NCBI GenBank assembly: GCA_937894675.1
Contig: CALCQO010000040.1
Location: 32,915 to 96,914, forward strand
Origin: an uncultured Clostridia bacterium
GTDB taxonomy: Bacteria; Bacillota; Clostridia; Christensenellales; Aristaeellaceae
DNA length: 64,000 bases
Direction of reading: 5' to 3'
The notes beneath the pieces are model-generated. The model searched no databases, was not told the DNA's origin, and saw nothing but the letters and a program-made list of their open reading frames with translations. This document shows, piece by piece, positions 43,205 through 52,900 of the stretch. A program made the translations under genes and the position numbers. Position 1 is the first letter of the stretch; every line of letters begins with the position of its first letter.

Positions 43205-43540
43205 TGTGCGGGGCACAAAGTGCGGATTCCAAAGGGAATCATTCCCTTTGGTGGGGTATGGGGCAACGCGCCTCGTCGGAATGCCCTTTGCTTCCTTTCC
43301 CGCAGGCAAAGCCTGCGGGAGGCGTACGCGCCGGGATTCCTCCTCTCAAACGCAAGCGGGCTTGCGTTTGTATCGGCACCCAGCTTGCTGCCGTACCTCA
43401 GCAATCGAAAGCCTGCTTTCGATTGAAAGGAGCCGTCCCGAAGTGCATGCCTCCGATATGCTTGCATATCGGAAAAGGAACGAAGGACACGGTGACGCAA
43501 CAGCGCAGCGAATTTTTGCGGCGGTGTACGCGCTTGATTA
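43205..43540. repeat. family A repeat copy 4 followed by a chain of hairpins
   Basis: Starts with ATTCCAAAGGGAAT-catTCCCTTTGG. Then come, each separated by 10-40 bases, CCCGCAGGC-aaa-GCCTGCGGG (~43300-43320), AACGCAAGC-gg-GCTTGCGTT (~43347-43367), ATCGAAAGC-ct-GCTTTCGAT (~43404-43423) and CCGATATGC-tt-GCATATCGG (~43453-43472), ending with a cagcgcagcg arm also seen in copies 2, 5 and 6. About 80 bp around the last hairpin recurs at 61.7 kb in inverted orientation. No gene is supported in the 43140-43628 gap. Confidence 0.7.
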
Positions 43541-43628
43541 AAAAAGCCTACCTCATGCACTAAAACCATCTGCTAATCATCTGTTGATTTCATTTTACAT
43601 TCGCACGACAACCAGCAAAGGAGACCCC

Positions 43629-44189
43629 ATGGATCCAAGACAACTTATCACCTTTATGGCTGTTATCGAAAAACTTAAGTGCAACACCCGCCATAGCTGG
43701 ACGTCCACCGGACGGCACGAAAGCGTGGCGGAGCATTGCTGGCGGCTGGCTGTGCTGGCGCTGCTGGTGATGGAGGAGTTTCCCGATATGGACGCCCAGA
43801 AGGTGCTGACCATGTGCCTGATACACGACTTTGGCGAGGCCATCACCGGGGATATCCCCAGCTTTGACAAAACAAAGGAACATGAAATGAACGAGGAGCA
43901 GGCCATCACCCAACTGCTAACCCTGCTGCCCCCGGACATGGCGCGGAACTATCAAGCCCTGTTTGACGAAATGGCTGCCCTGCAAACCCCGGAAGCCCGG
44001 CTGGTGAAAGCCCTGGATAAACTGGAAGTGCTGCTTGCCCATAACGAAGCGCCCCTGTCCACCTGGATTCCCAAGGAATACACCCTCAATCTGAGCTATG
44101 GCCAGGAAAGTGTAGCCTTTTCCGACTACCTGACCGCCCTGCGGGAAGAAATCCGCAAGGATTCGGAGCGGAAGATTCAGGGGGCGTGA
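43629..44189 (+). CDS. HD-domain phosphohydrolase, YfbR/5'-deoxynucleotidase-like
   Basis: 186 residues from the ATG at 43629 with AAAGGAG upstream. HD metal ligands are in place: RHESVAEHCWRLA, IHDFGEAITGDIP and a later KALDKLEVLLAHNEA. It matches the YfbR-type enzymes that dephosphorylate deoxynucleoside monophosphates. A terminator follows directly. The last 138 bp recur at 47623, on the far side of the BspA-like gene. Confidence 0.9.
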   Translation: MDPRQLITFMAVIEKLKCNTRHSWTSTGRHESVAEHCWRLAVLALLVMEEFPDMDAQKVLTMCLIHDFGEAITGDIPSFDKTKEHEMNEEQAITQLLTLLPPDMARNYQALFDEMAALQTPEARLVKALDKLEVLLAHNEAPLSTWIPKEYTLNLSYGQESVAFSDYLTALREEIRKDSERKIQGA

Positions 44190-44195
44190 GGGTGG
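44058..44195 (+). repeat. direct repeat, left copy (3' end of the HD gene)
   Basis: 138 bp matching 47623-47760 at about 93%. The differences are mostly synonymous or conservative (Ser to Asn, Arg to Lys), so the copies diverged while both were under coding constraint. Confidence 0.9.
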
Positions 44196-44198
44196 ATT

Positions 44199-44227
44199 GC
44201 CACAAGTGATTGTGGCTTAATTTTTTA
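44199..44227 (+). terminator. rho-independent terminator of the HD gene
   Basis: GCCACAA/TTGTGGC stem with loop GTGA, followed by TTAATTTTTT. The remaining gap to 44468 shows nothing else I can name. Confidence 0.85.
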
Positions 44228-44468
44228 TTGAGAAAATGCACAGAGACTGGGGTGAGCCTTTGGCAGGTGTCCCCAGTCCTGCATCTCTTTATATGCCATA
44301 CGGGCGCGTGGCCGGGACAATCCACCACCTCAAAGGCATCACCTGACGGATAGTATAGGCATGGTTGAAAGATGTTGTAAAGCAGTTATCAGCAATGGGG
44401 AAGCCATTTGTATGTGGATAAAGACGAAAAGAGAAAACACACAGATACATCCCCTGTGTTTATGCTTC

Positions 44469-47400
44469 TTAGATCCTTATCAGATCATGGCGAATATGAT
44501 ACTCATTGACATACTGCTCCGCATAGGAGCCCTGGTACACCAATAATATGAGTTCGGGGCAGTTAATAAACGCGTCGGCGTCAATATCCGTTACGCTTTC
44601 AGGAATGGTGAGGGTATGCAATGATTCGCATGAGCCAAAAGCCTGGGCTCCGATACTTGTCAGCCCCTCCGGAAGTGAAATACTAAGCAGCGTTGTGCAG
44701 CCGAGAAACGCGCCTGGATTGATCCGGGTTAGTGTCGCCGGGAGCTCTACCTCATATAAACGTTTACAATTCAAGAAGGTGAAGTTTTCTATTGCTTGAA
44801 CACCTTCCGGGATACTGACGGTATGGATGCCGGCTGATGAAAAGGCGGATTTCCCGATAAATGAAACGCTGCTTGGTATAGTTACCCGCCATAATTCTTC
44901 GTTACCGTAAGAGAATGTGTTGGCGCTGATTCGTTTCATAGAATGACCATCTATCGCTGCTGGTATGGATAGATCCATTACATAGGACGAGTGAGTTATC
45001 TCCAAACCGCCATCCGTCCATTGCTGGGTGGTGTAGTCATCTGTTATTTGTTTTGTGTCCGGGATTGGCTTATCTTTACCCCACGCATCAGCGGCAGCAA
45101 TATGGACACCCTGTTTTGCCTCCATGGATATATATGGAAGGTCGTTTTCTTTATAGTATTGCTCAGCATATGATCCGGCGATTACAGCAACAAGGGGTGG
45201 TTTTTCCATAAAGAAAAAGATTGAACTTCCAATGTTTGAAACACTGGCAGGTATTGTCAGGGAGGAGAGAGCGTAACAGGATTCGAAAGAGCCCCCCTCT
45301 ATGCTGAGCAAGCCCTCCGGGAGCACTATATTACGCAGTTTGCCACAGTCAGCAAAAGTAGCGGACTCAATTACCAGAACCCCTTTGGGAACACGAAAAT
45401 CCCTGATACCAGTTCCTCTTAGCGCTTCCTCCCCAATCCGGATGACGGTGTCAGGCAGGTTGACTTCCTCCAGGTTCATGCAATACCTGAAGGCTTGGGG
45501 GCTGAGAATCTTTAACCCATCTGGCAGCTTGACATGGTTAAGAAACTCACAATCCCGAAACGCGCCAGTACCGATGCTTGTAATGGTGTCAGGGAGGCTG
45601 ACCGTTTGCAGTGTATCCGAGCCCGCAAAGGCATACCCTCCGATGCTGGAAACGGTAGCACCATTGATGCTTGCGGGCACGGTTACATCCGGCTCATACC
45701 CGGTATAGCTTGCGATTTCTACTGTATTACTATCCAGCAACCGATATCCGAACTCCTCAAATAGATACAGGTGTTCCTTCTGATAAACGAAAGCGCTTGC
45801 TGGAAAAATCTCCGTTTCAAAACGTATGCCATGGCTTTGCGCATATTGCTGAGCGTATGAATCGGATGCGACGATTAAGGTTAGACTGTCACACCCAAGA
45901 AAAGCGGTGGAATCAATAAACTCCACGCTGGGGGGAACGATAACGTATGCAAGGGACTCGCATCCGCGGAAAGCGTCCGCTCCAATACTGATGATACTGT
46001 CAGGCAGGGCAACCTGTGTAATCTTTTTCCGCTCTTTAAAACTCTCTTTCCCAATGTACCGAATTAAATATCCCCGAGACATATGCGGGATATGCACCTG
46101 TTTCTCCTTACCCTCGTGGTACCATACGATTTCTGCGGCATTATCCGTTCTTATTAATATGTTAAAACTATTTCCTCCTCCGCCATACGACGAATCATTC
46201 ATGGGGTTTGGTTCAAATACACCAATTTTTTGATGCTGTCCAATGGGCACTAAACTAGGTTCCTGCGGTTTTAATGCCAAAGCCTCCGACATACTTAGGG
46301 CTTCCTGTGTTGGTTGCTTTGGGATAATCCGCGTTTCCTCTTCCTCCGCGGCGGTCATATGCTCCTTACCTTTGATTACATAATCAAGCTCATATTCTTC
46401 AGCATATGCTTGCCCGTAGGAGTCCGCGATGACGGTCAGCTTAACCTGATTGGAGAAGATTAAGATGTTATGTTTTACGCTTGTCACGCTTTGAGGTAAA
46501 TTGATTTTTGTTAGATTGTCACAAAAGGCGAAAGCAGTCTCTCCGATATGTTTCAGTCCCTCATTGAGTACCACGTTTGTCAGTTCGCTACAAGAGCTGA
46601 AGGCACTCTCTTCTATTGATTGGACGCTGCCAGGCACGGTTATTTCTGTTAATCCGGTTGACACAAAAGATTTTTCTCCAATGGTTAATAAACTATCTGG
46701 AAATTCGATAGATTGAAGAGATCTGCTGTTATTAAAAGCGTATTTGCCTATTTGCTTGACTCCCTTGGGGATGGTTACTTCTTCCAGTCCGTTAACTTCC
46801 ATAAACGCATAATCCCCAATGCTGGAAACGGGATGTCCATGAAAAGAGGCAGGAATGTTGATGATAGAGTCATTACCATCAAAGTCTACAATTTCAGCGG
46901 TATTGTCCTCAAGGAGTCTGTATGCGTAGGGCGGCGCGGAGTAAGCCATCAATCGTTCTTCTTGACTTGTTTCCTTTCCTTTCTGGGAAAGGCTGTCATC
47001 TATCCGCCAACCCATTTGATGCTCTAATGCAAACTGATGCGCGTAGGAGTTTGCTCCTACCAGCAGAGTAACCCGGCTGCTGTTTTCAAACGCATTATCC
47101 GCGATGGAAGTCACACTGGGGGGGATCGTTACATTGGTTAGCATTGGACAATCGCTAAAAGCCTGTTCTCCGATGGATACGACAGTGTTTGGTACTGACA
47201 CGATAATCAGCTCTGTGCGGCCGGAGAATGCCCTATTTTCAATCCGCTTGATTGGGTAACCCTCCAATGCATCGGGGATAACTACATCGCTCTGGTCATA
47301 AAAGTAGTCGGAAATGCTGCCGCTGCCATCGCTCCAACGTGTATAGTTATAGCCATCATATGTCTGCCAGAATTCCCACTTTACCTGCTTAGGCAAAACT

Positions 47401-47504
47401 TCTACCATGCGGACAGGCTCTGCCGCAGCAATAGGAAGAAACATCATAATGAAAACGAAGGATAGTGCGGATAACAACATACTTGGAAATGCTCGTTGCT
47501 TCAT
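44469..47504 (-). CDS. BspA-like secreted leucine-rich-repeat protein
   Basis: 1011 residues from the ATG at 47504 behind CAGGAGAAG. Signal peptide (~27 residues, ending AAAEP), then repeated LRR_5 blocks of the type VTIPPSVTSIADNAF and LPDSLLTIGEKSF, each ~23 residues. Groups of these end with a spacer such as LVGANSYAHQFALEH; at least four such groups occur. There is no LPxTG or membrane anchor. BspA-type proteins bind host or environmental surfaces. Base composition is much more AT-rich than the flanks and the gene lies between direct repeats, so it was probably acquired. Confidence 0.88.
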   Translation of the reverse strand: MKQRAFPSMLLSALSFVFIMMFLPIAAAEPVRMVEVLPKQVKWEFWQTYDGYNYTRWSDGSGSISDYFYDQSDVVIPDALEGYPIKRIENRAFSGRTELIIVSVPNTVVSIGEQAFSDCPMLTNVTIPPSVTSIADNAFENSSRVTLLVGANSYAHQFALEHQMGWRIDDSLSQKGKETSQEERLMAYSAPPYAYRLLEDNTAEIVDFDGNDSIINIPASFHGHPVSSIGDYAFMEVNGLEEVTIPKGVKQIGKYAFNNSRSLQSIEFPDSLLTIGEKSFVSTGLTEITVPGSVQSIEESAFSSCSELTNVVLNEGLKHIGETAFAFCDNLTKINLPQSVTSVKHNILIFSNQVKLTVIADSYGQAYAEEYELDYVIKGKEHMTAAEEEETRIIPKQPTQEALSMSEALALKPQEPSLVPIGQHQKIGVFEPNPMNDSSYGGGGNSFNILIRTDNAAEIVWYHEGKEKQVHIPHMSRGYLIRYIGKESFKERKKITQVALPDSIISIGADAFRGCESLAYVIVPPSVEFIDSTAFLGCDSLTLIVASDSYAQQYAQSHGIRFETEIFPASAFVYQKEHLYLFEEFGYRLLDSNTVEIASYTGYEPDVTVPASINGATVSSIGGYAFAGSDTLQTVSLPDTITSIGTGAFRDCEFLNHVKLPDGLKILSPQAFRYCMNLEEVNLPDTVIRIGEEALRGTGIRDFRVPKGVLVIESATFADCGKLRNIVLPEGLLSIEGGSFESCYALSSLTIPASVSNIGSSIFFFMEKPPLVAVIAGSYAEQYYKENDLPYISMEAKQGVHIAAADAWGKDKPIPDTKQITDDYTTQQWTDGGLEITHSSYVMDLSIPAAIDGHSMKRISANTFSYGNEELWRVTIPSSVSFIGKSAFSSAGIHTVSIPEGVQAIENFTFLNCKRLYEVELPATLTRINPGAFLGCTTLLSISLPEGLTSIGAQAFGSCESLHTLTIPESVTDIDADAFINCPELILLVYQGSYAEQYVNEYHIRHDLIRI

Positions 47505-47622
47505 TGTTCTTCTCCTGTCTGAGCAGAGGAATATAATTATGTTTTTGCCATTATATACCATTGTGTTGACGATGTGCAAATGAAGTGCGCGGCAGTTCCT
47601 ATGCTGGAAAAGGATTTGGCTA

Positions 47623-47760
47623 TCCACCTGGATCCCTAAGGAATACACCCTCAACCTGAGCTATGGCCAGGAAAACGTCGCCTTTTCCGACTACCTGACC
47701 GCCCTTCGGGAAGAAATCCGCAAGGATTCGGAGAAGAAGATACAGGGGGCGTGAGGGTGG
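47623..47760 (+). pseudogene. orphan 3' end of an HD-phosphohydrolase gene (right repeat copy)
   Basis: Encodes the last ~45 codons of a YfbR-like protein in frame, beginning abruptly at TCCACCTGGAT and ending with the stop codon and eight further shared bases. No start or HD residues. It has its own terminator at 47797. Confidence 0.85.
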
Positions 47761-47796
47761 CGCAAAGCATTCAAAACATTGGATGAATTAACAAGA

Positions 47797-47832
47797 GCAT
47801 CCCATGGATGCTTTTTTGCTTCCATGGGATGC
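47797..47832. terminator. terminator shared by the HD remnant and the metal ATPase
   Basis: On the + strand GCATCC-cat-GGATGC is followed by TTTTTT. The same bases form a longer stem GCATCCCATGGA/TCCATGGGATGC with a 12-base loop, which on the minus strand would end the ATPase message (TCTTGTT). Confidence 0.75.
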
Positions 47833-47855
47833 ATATTATGAGAAGCTAAAAAGCC

Positions 47856-49748
47856 TTATCTAGTTTTCTCCGCCCTCTCCCCCGGATACTTCCGATCATA
47901 CAGATACGCCGCGATCAGCACCACAATCACCGAGCCGCCGTTGTGCACCAGGGCGCCGGTGGTGGGGTTCAGCAGCTGCATTACTGACAGGGCCACCGCC
48001 AGGAAGTTGATGGCCATGGACAGGGTGATGCTCAGGCGGATGGTGTTCACCGTGGTGTTGGACAGCCATTTCAGGTAGGGGATTTTACTCAGGTCGTCGC
48101 CCATCAGGGCGATGTCGGCGGCGTCCACCGAGATGTCGCTGCCCATGCCGCCCATGGCCACGCCCACGCTGGCGGTTTTCAGCGCCGGGGCGTCATTGAC
48201 GCCGTCGCCAATCATACATACCTTGGCGCCGCCCTGCTGGAGGGCTTCTATGCGGCGCACCTTTTCCTCGGGCAATAAATCGGCGTGCACCTGGGTGATG
48301 CCCACCTGCCGGGCGAAATGCTCCGCCGCTTTCTGGTTGTCCCCCGTCAGCAGCGCGGTGTCCACCCCCAAAGTATGCAGGGCGTTCACCATGTGGGAGG
48401 CGTCCTGGCGCAGGCTGTCGGACAGGGCGATAACGCCCAGCAGCCGGCCGTCCGCGGCCACCAGCACTGAGGCTTTGCCCTGCTGGCGCAGGGTGTCCAG
48501 CGCCTGGACCGCGGTAGGGGAGAAGGCCGCCCCATGGTCCTGCAGGTATTTTTCATTGCCGCACAGCAGCCGTTGGCCGTTCACCTGGGCGTCCACCCCC
48601 CGGCCTGCCTCCATGCGGAAACTGTCCGGCTCGGGAAAGGGCAGCCCCTGCGCTTGGGCGTGGGCCACGATAGCCTTGCCCAGGGGATGCTCGCTGCGGG
48701 CCTCGGCGGAGGCGGCCAGGGTAAGGAGGGAATCCGTGGAAATATCCGGGGAAAGGGGCAGCACATCGCTGACGCTCAGCCGTCCGGTGGTGAGGGTGCC
48801 TGTCTTATCAAAGGCCAGGGTGCGCACCTTGCCCATGGTTTCCAGCGCTTCCCCCGACTTGATGATGACCCCGTGGCGGGTAGCCTGGCCGATGGCCGCC
48901 ATGATGGCGGTGGGGGTGGCCAGCACCAGGGCGCAGGGGCAAAACACCACCAGAATGGTGACGGATACGACGATGCTGCCCGTGGCCAGCCCGGCAATCA
49001 GGGCGGTGAGCAGGGCGATGGGCACCAGCCAGCTGGCCCAGCGGTCGGCGATGCGCTGGGTGGGGGCCTGCCTGCTTTCCGCCTCCCGCACCATGCGGAT
49101 CAGCTTCTGCAGGGAGCTGTCCTCCCCTACCTTGGCGGCGCGCAAATCCATGGCGCCAAAGCGGTTGATGGTGCCGCAGAATACCTCATCCCCCGGGCCT
49201 TTGTCCACCGGCAGGGATTCCCCCGTCATGATGGACTGGTCGATGGAGGTTTCCCCTGTCAGGATGACCCCGTCCACCGGCACGGTTTCCCCGGGCAGCA
49301 CCCGCAGGATGTCCCCCAATTGGATGTTTTCGGCGGCAATCATCTCTTCCCGGCCGTTCACGACGCGCCGCCCCTGGGCGGGGGCCAGCGCCATTAGCTG
49401 ATGCAGGCCTTTCTTGGCGCGGTGCACCGTCATCTCCTCCAACAGGGCGCCGATGGCCATGATGAAGGCCACCTCCCCGGCGGCAAACAAATCCCCAATG
49501 GCGATGGCGGCTACCATGGCGATGGAGATGAGCAGGGCGGAGGAAATCTTGCTGATGCCCGGGTTGCGGATGATACGGCGGATGGCCCAGTACACAAGGG
49601 GCAGCCCGCTGATGACCACCGTCACCCAGGCCGGTTCCGCGGTCAGGGACACCCCCGCCCGGGGCAGGATGAAACTGAGCAGGAGAAAAACGCCGGACAG
49701 GATGGTCATTTTCCATCCGGAGAGAAAGTTTGAAAGCTTTTCCAACAT
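47856..49748 (-). CDS. P1B-type heavy-metal-translocating ATPase
   Basis: 630 residues. Ion-path motif FCPCALVLATP (CPC at 270-272), phosphorylation site DKTGT (D314), actuator TGES, SEHPLGKA and GDGVNDAPAL. No N-terminal metal-binding HMA domain: the chain begins almost directly with membrane helices. The last helix has a P-x-x-G-A-L-V-H-N-G-G-S-V pattern with His-Asn, seen in ZntA/CadA-like or broad-metal pumps. It likely exports Zn, Cd or related ions. No metal regulator is adjacent. Confidence 0.93.
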   Translation of the reverse strand: MLEKLSNFLSGWKMTILSGVFLLLSFILPRAGVSLTAEPAWVTVVISGLPLVYWAIRRIIRNPGISKISSALLISIAMVAAIAIGDLFAAGEVAFIMAIGALLEEMTVHRAKKGLHQLMALAPAQGRRVVNGREEMIAAENIQLGDILRVLPGETVPVDGVILTGETSIDQSIMTGESLPVDKGPGDEVFCGTINRFGAMDLRAAKVGEDSSLQKLIRMVREAESRQAPTQRIADRWASWLVPIALLTALIAGLATGSIVVSVTILVVFCPCALVLATPTAIMAAIGQATRHGVIIKSGEALETMGKVRTLAFDKTGTLTTGRLSVSDVLPLSPDISTDSLLTLAASAEARSEHPLGKAIVAHAQAQGLPFPEPDSFRMEAGRGVDAQVNGQRLLCGNEKYLQDHGAAFSPTAVQALDTLRQQGKASVLVAADGRLLGVIALSDSLRQDASHMVNALHTLGVDTALLTGDNQKAAEHFARQVGITQVHADLLPEEKVRRIEALQQGGAKVCMIGDGVNDAPALKTASVGVAMGGMGSDISVDAADIALMGDDLSKIPYLKWLSNTTVNTIRLSITLSMAINFLAVALSVMQLLNPTTGALVHNGGSVIVVLIAAYLYDRKYPGERAEKTR

Positions 49749-49862
49749 AAAAACCGCCTCATCATTGTGGTGTGGATATCGAAAGGGGCAAGCTTACGTG
49801 CCGCCGCGGCGCAAGCACGGCATAGCGCGCGGCTGTTCAGCCGAGGGAAGAACAGCACGCCT

Positions 49863-49892
49863 ATTCTACAATATCCGGCGCGCTGTTATCAA
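49863..49892 (-). promoter_or_regulatory. candidate promoter of the metal ATPase gene
   Basis: On the minus strand TTGATA (49887-49892), 18 bp, TAGAAT (49863-49868), giving a leader of about 107 bases that is GC-rich and able to form hairpins (GCCGCGGCGGC). Confidence 0.55.
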
Positions 49893-49943
49893 TGTACCCA
49901 TCTATAATGGAATTGCCATTGTGTTTTGATGAAAGGTTTTTGC

Positions 49944-52900
49944 TTACCCTACCACCAGTTTGCTGGTCTTTTTCAGGAACTTGGCGGGGATGGGCTTCTC
50001 CAGCCTCCAGGTGATGCTCATGGGTTTGGAGCCCTCGTGCTGCACATAGTTTGCCTTGCCCAGGTAGGTATAAGGGGCGGCGCTGTTTGATAGGTGATCA
50101 ACCTTAAATTCGCGAACAAAGAGCAAGACCTGGCTTCCTCGTTTCTTGTGGTGGATGTAGCGCTTGCCCGTAGTGGAGTTTTCCCCTGTGGTGCTCTGGC
50201 TTTGCCAGTGGAACAGCGTGTCGCTGATGGAATAGTCATTGTACATGGTGGTCGGGGAGTAATCCTTGTCTGACTTGTTGAGGGTGATAAAGAACACGTC
50301 CGTTTTTTTCTCGGACAGCCACTTGACGCCCCCTTGGATGGTCTTGGGCTGATAATAGTCCATGGCTATCATTAGCTGGTCCCGGGTGTAGGTGCAGTGC
50401 AAATCCAGCGGGCAGTCGAACCCCAGGTTCACGGGTTCGTCGACGAAATCAATACGGCTGTAGTTGTACTCCAAAAGGGCAACAAGTTCTCCGCAAAGCA
50501 CGGGGCAGGCTTTGATGGCCTGAACACCTTCCAGCAAGTAGGTAAATCCACACTCCTCATAAGGCTTTTGCCAGATCGTAAACTGCAGCATCTGCAGCAT
50601 CCGCGTTTCCAAAGGGGAAACATGCTGAACATCTTCTTTCAGCACCTTCAACAGAAACTGAATCCAGCGACGGGAATCCACCGCTGCGAACCGGGGGAAC
50701 GCTTTTGTCAATGTTTCCTCCATGGGCTCGGAAAAATCCTCAATAATATCGGCTCGGACGCATAAGCGCGAGAATGTGCCGTAGCGGTAGAGAGAGCGCG
50801 GATCGATATGGTAGTAATCAAGGAAGTTCGCCAGCGTCAGCTGCAGGCCAGTATCTTCTTGGAACGTAGCGATGCGAGCAATCAGCCCAGCAACATGGCC
50901 ATAGGAGGAGCGGATATTATCCAGCACATGCTGAGCCGCGATTCTTTCCAGCTGGATGTAGCAGCCCTTGGGCGCGGAGACAAAGCCATCCTTGATTTCC
51001 CGGGTGACGCTGCGGGTGGTGTTGGACAGCAGGGCCGCGAACTTATCCTCAAAGTTGTACCTTTTGTTGGCTTGGCCGATAAAGTCCAGAACGGTCAGAC
51101 ACTCCTTGTTTTCTGCCAGGCGCAGGCCCCGGCCCAGCTGTTGCAGGAAGATGGTGAGGGATTCTGTGGGGCGCAGGAACAATACGGTGTTTACCTCCGG
51201 AATGTCCACACCTTCATTGTAGATATCCACGACAAAGATAAAGCGAATCTCGCCCTTGATAAGGCGGGCTTTGGCACCTCGCCTCTCCTCGTCAGAGGAT
51301 TCACCGCTCAGGTGGATGGAGGGAATACCATTCTGGTTGAAGTACTCATTCATAAATCTAGCGTGGGCGATGGTAACGCAAAAGCCCAGACCAATGACGC
51401 GATCGATATCCGTCACGTAATTAAGGAGGGATTCTCTTACCAAAGCCGCGCGGTTTTTGGCGACCAGACCGCTGATGGTGTACAGGTTGGAGAGTTCTGT
51501 TTTATCATAACCGCCCGCGCTCCAACGAAGACCGGATAAATCCACCGTATCGGTCACGCCAAAGTACTGGAAAGGGCTTAACAGCTTGCGGTCAATGGCT
51601 TCCGGCAGGCGGATTTCCGCGGCGATGCGGTTGTTGAAATAAGGCAGGATGTCTTGTTTGTCCATGCGTTCCGGTGTCGCGGTTAAGCCCAATAGAATTT
51701 TTGGTTGATAGTACCCAAGCAAGGTTTGGTAGGAAGGCGCTGCTGCGTGATGGAACTCGTCAACAACGAGATAATCAAAGTATTCAGGGGTTGTTTTTTC
51801 GTGGAATTGCTGGGAGTTAAAGGTCTGGATGGACATAAACAGATGGTTGAAACTGTCTGGTTTGTGGCTGCCCACAAACAGATCCCCAAAGTTACCGTTT
51901 TTAAGCACAGCCCGGAAAGTATACAGGCTCTGGCTGAGAATCTCTTCCCGGTGGGCGATGAAGAGCAGCCGGCAAGGGCTATCCGGGTTTTGTCTGCGGA
52001 AGCGCAGATAATCCAGCGCGGAAACCACTGTTTTACCTGTTCCAGTAGCGGCGACAATCAGGTTGCGGGTAAAGCCGCGCACCTGACGTTCGGCTTCCAG
52101 TTTATCGAGAATCTCCTGCTGGTAGGAGTAGGGGGTGACATCCATGGTATAGAGGGGGGCATTGTTGTCAAAGTAGCTTTCTGCTTGCAGGGCCCGGGCG
52201 AGGCGCTCTTTCTGCCCTTCATCGTAATACTCAAACTCGTTGGAGTTCCAGTAGCTTTCAAAGGTCGCGGCGATTTTATCGATGGTTTCCGGAAGGTCTT
52301 TCTTCGTTACCTTGACGTTCCATTCCAGGCCGCTGGAAATCGCGGCGTTGGACAGGTTGGAAGAGCCCACATATGCGGTGGTAAAGCCTGTATCACGGTA
52401 GAATACATAGGTTTTCGCGTGTAAACGGGTGCGTTTGGTATCGTAGCTGACTTTCACCTGAGTGCGGGGCAGTTTGCGTAGTTCCTCGATGGCTTTGATA
52501 TCCGTCGCGCCCATGTAGGAGGTAGTGATGATGCGTATTTCTCCGCCCTTTTGTGCAAACTCGGTTAATTCGTCCATGATCAAGCGCAAACCGCTCCACT
52601 TGATGAAGGAAACCAGCATATCGATTCGGTTGCTGGAGACAATCTCCTTCTTGAGCTCTGTATACATCTGGGGTTCATGGAGCGCTCCTGTAAATAGGCT
52701 GCTTTGGGCGATGGAAGTTTCCGGACGGATGCTTTCGGCTTTGCCTTGAAGGGCCAGCGGGCTGTTCGCATCAATAAGGGCGAGAAGCAGACGCGCCTGC
52801 TTGTCTACGGATAACCCATCAGAAAGAGCGCTCTGCGTTTCCTCACGAATCAGCGAGATAATACGGTTCGCCAGCCGTACCTGCTTGTGTATATCACCGC

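Noticed and set aside
43164..43563. Overlapping short ORFs in the 43.1-43.6 kb gap, similar to an ORF at 61.6 kb
   Set aside because: The peptide similarity (AVPKxMPPICLHIGKG) comes from the shared palindromic repeat DNA; there is no ribosome site or coding pattern.
47623..47760. A second complete HD phosphohydrolase gene
   Set aside because: Only the last ~45 codons exist; upstream sequence has no HD residues or start.
48112..49401. 429-codon plus-strand frame
   Set aside because: Antisense to the P1B ATPase; Ser/Pro/Arg-rich shadow translation.
49749..49943. Metal-sensing riboswitch in the ATPase leader
   Set aside because: The leader forms GC-rich hairpins but I could not find the conserved NiCo or other metal-riboswitch motifs.
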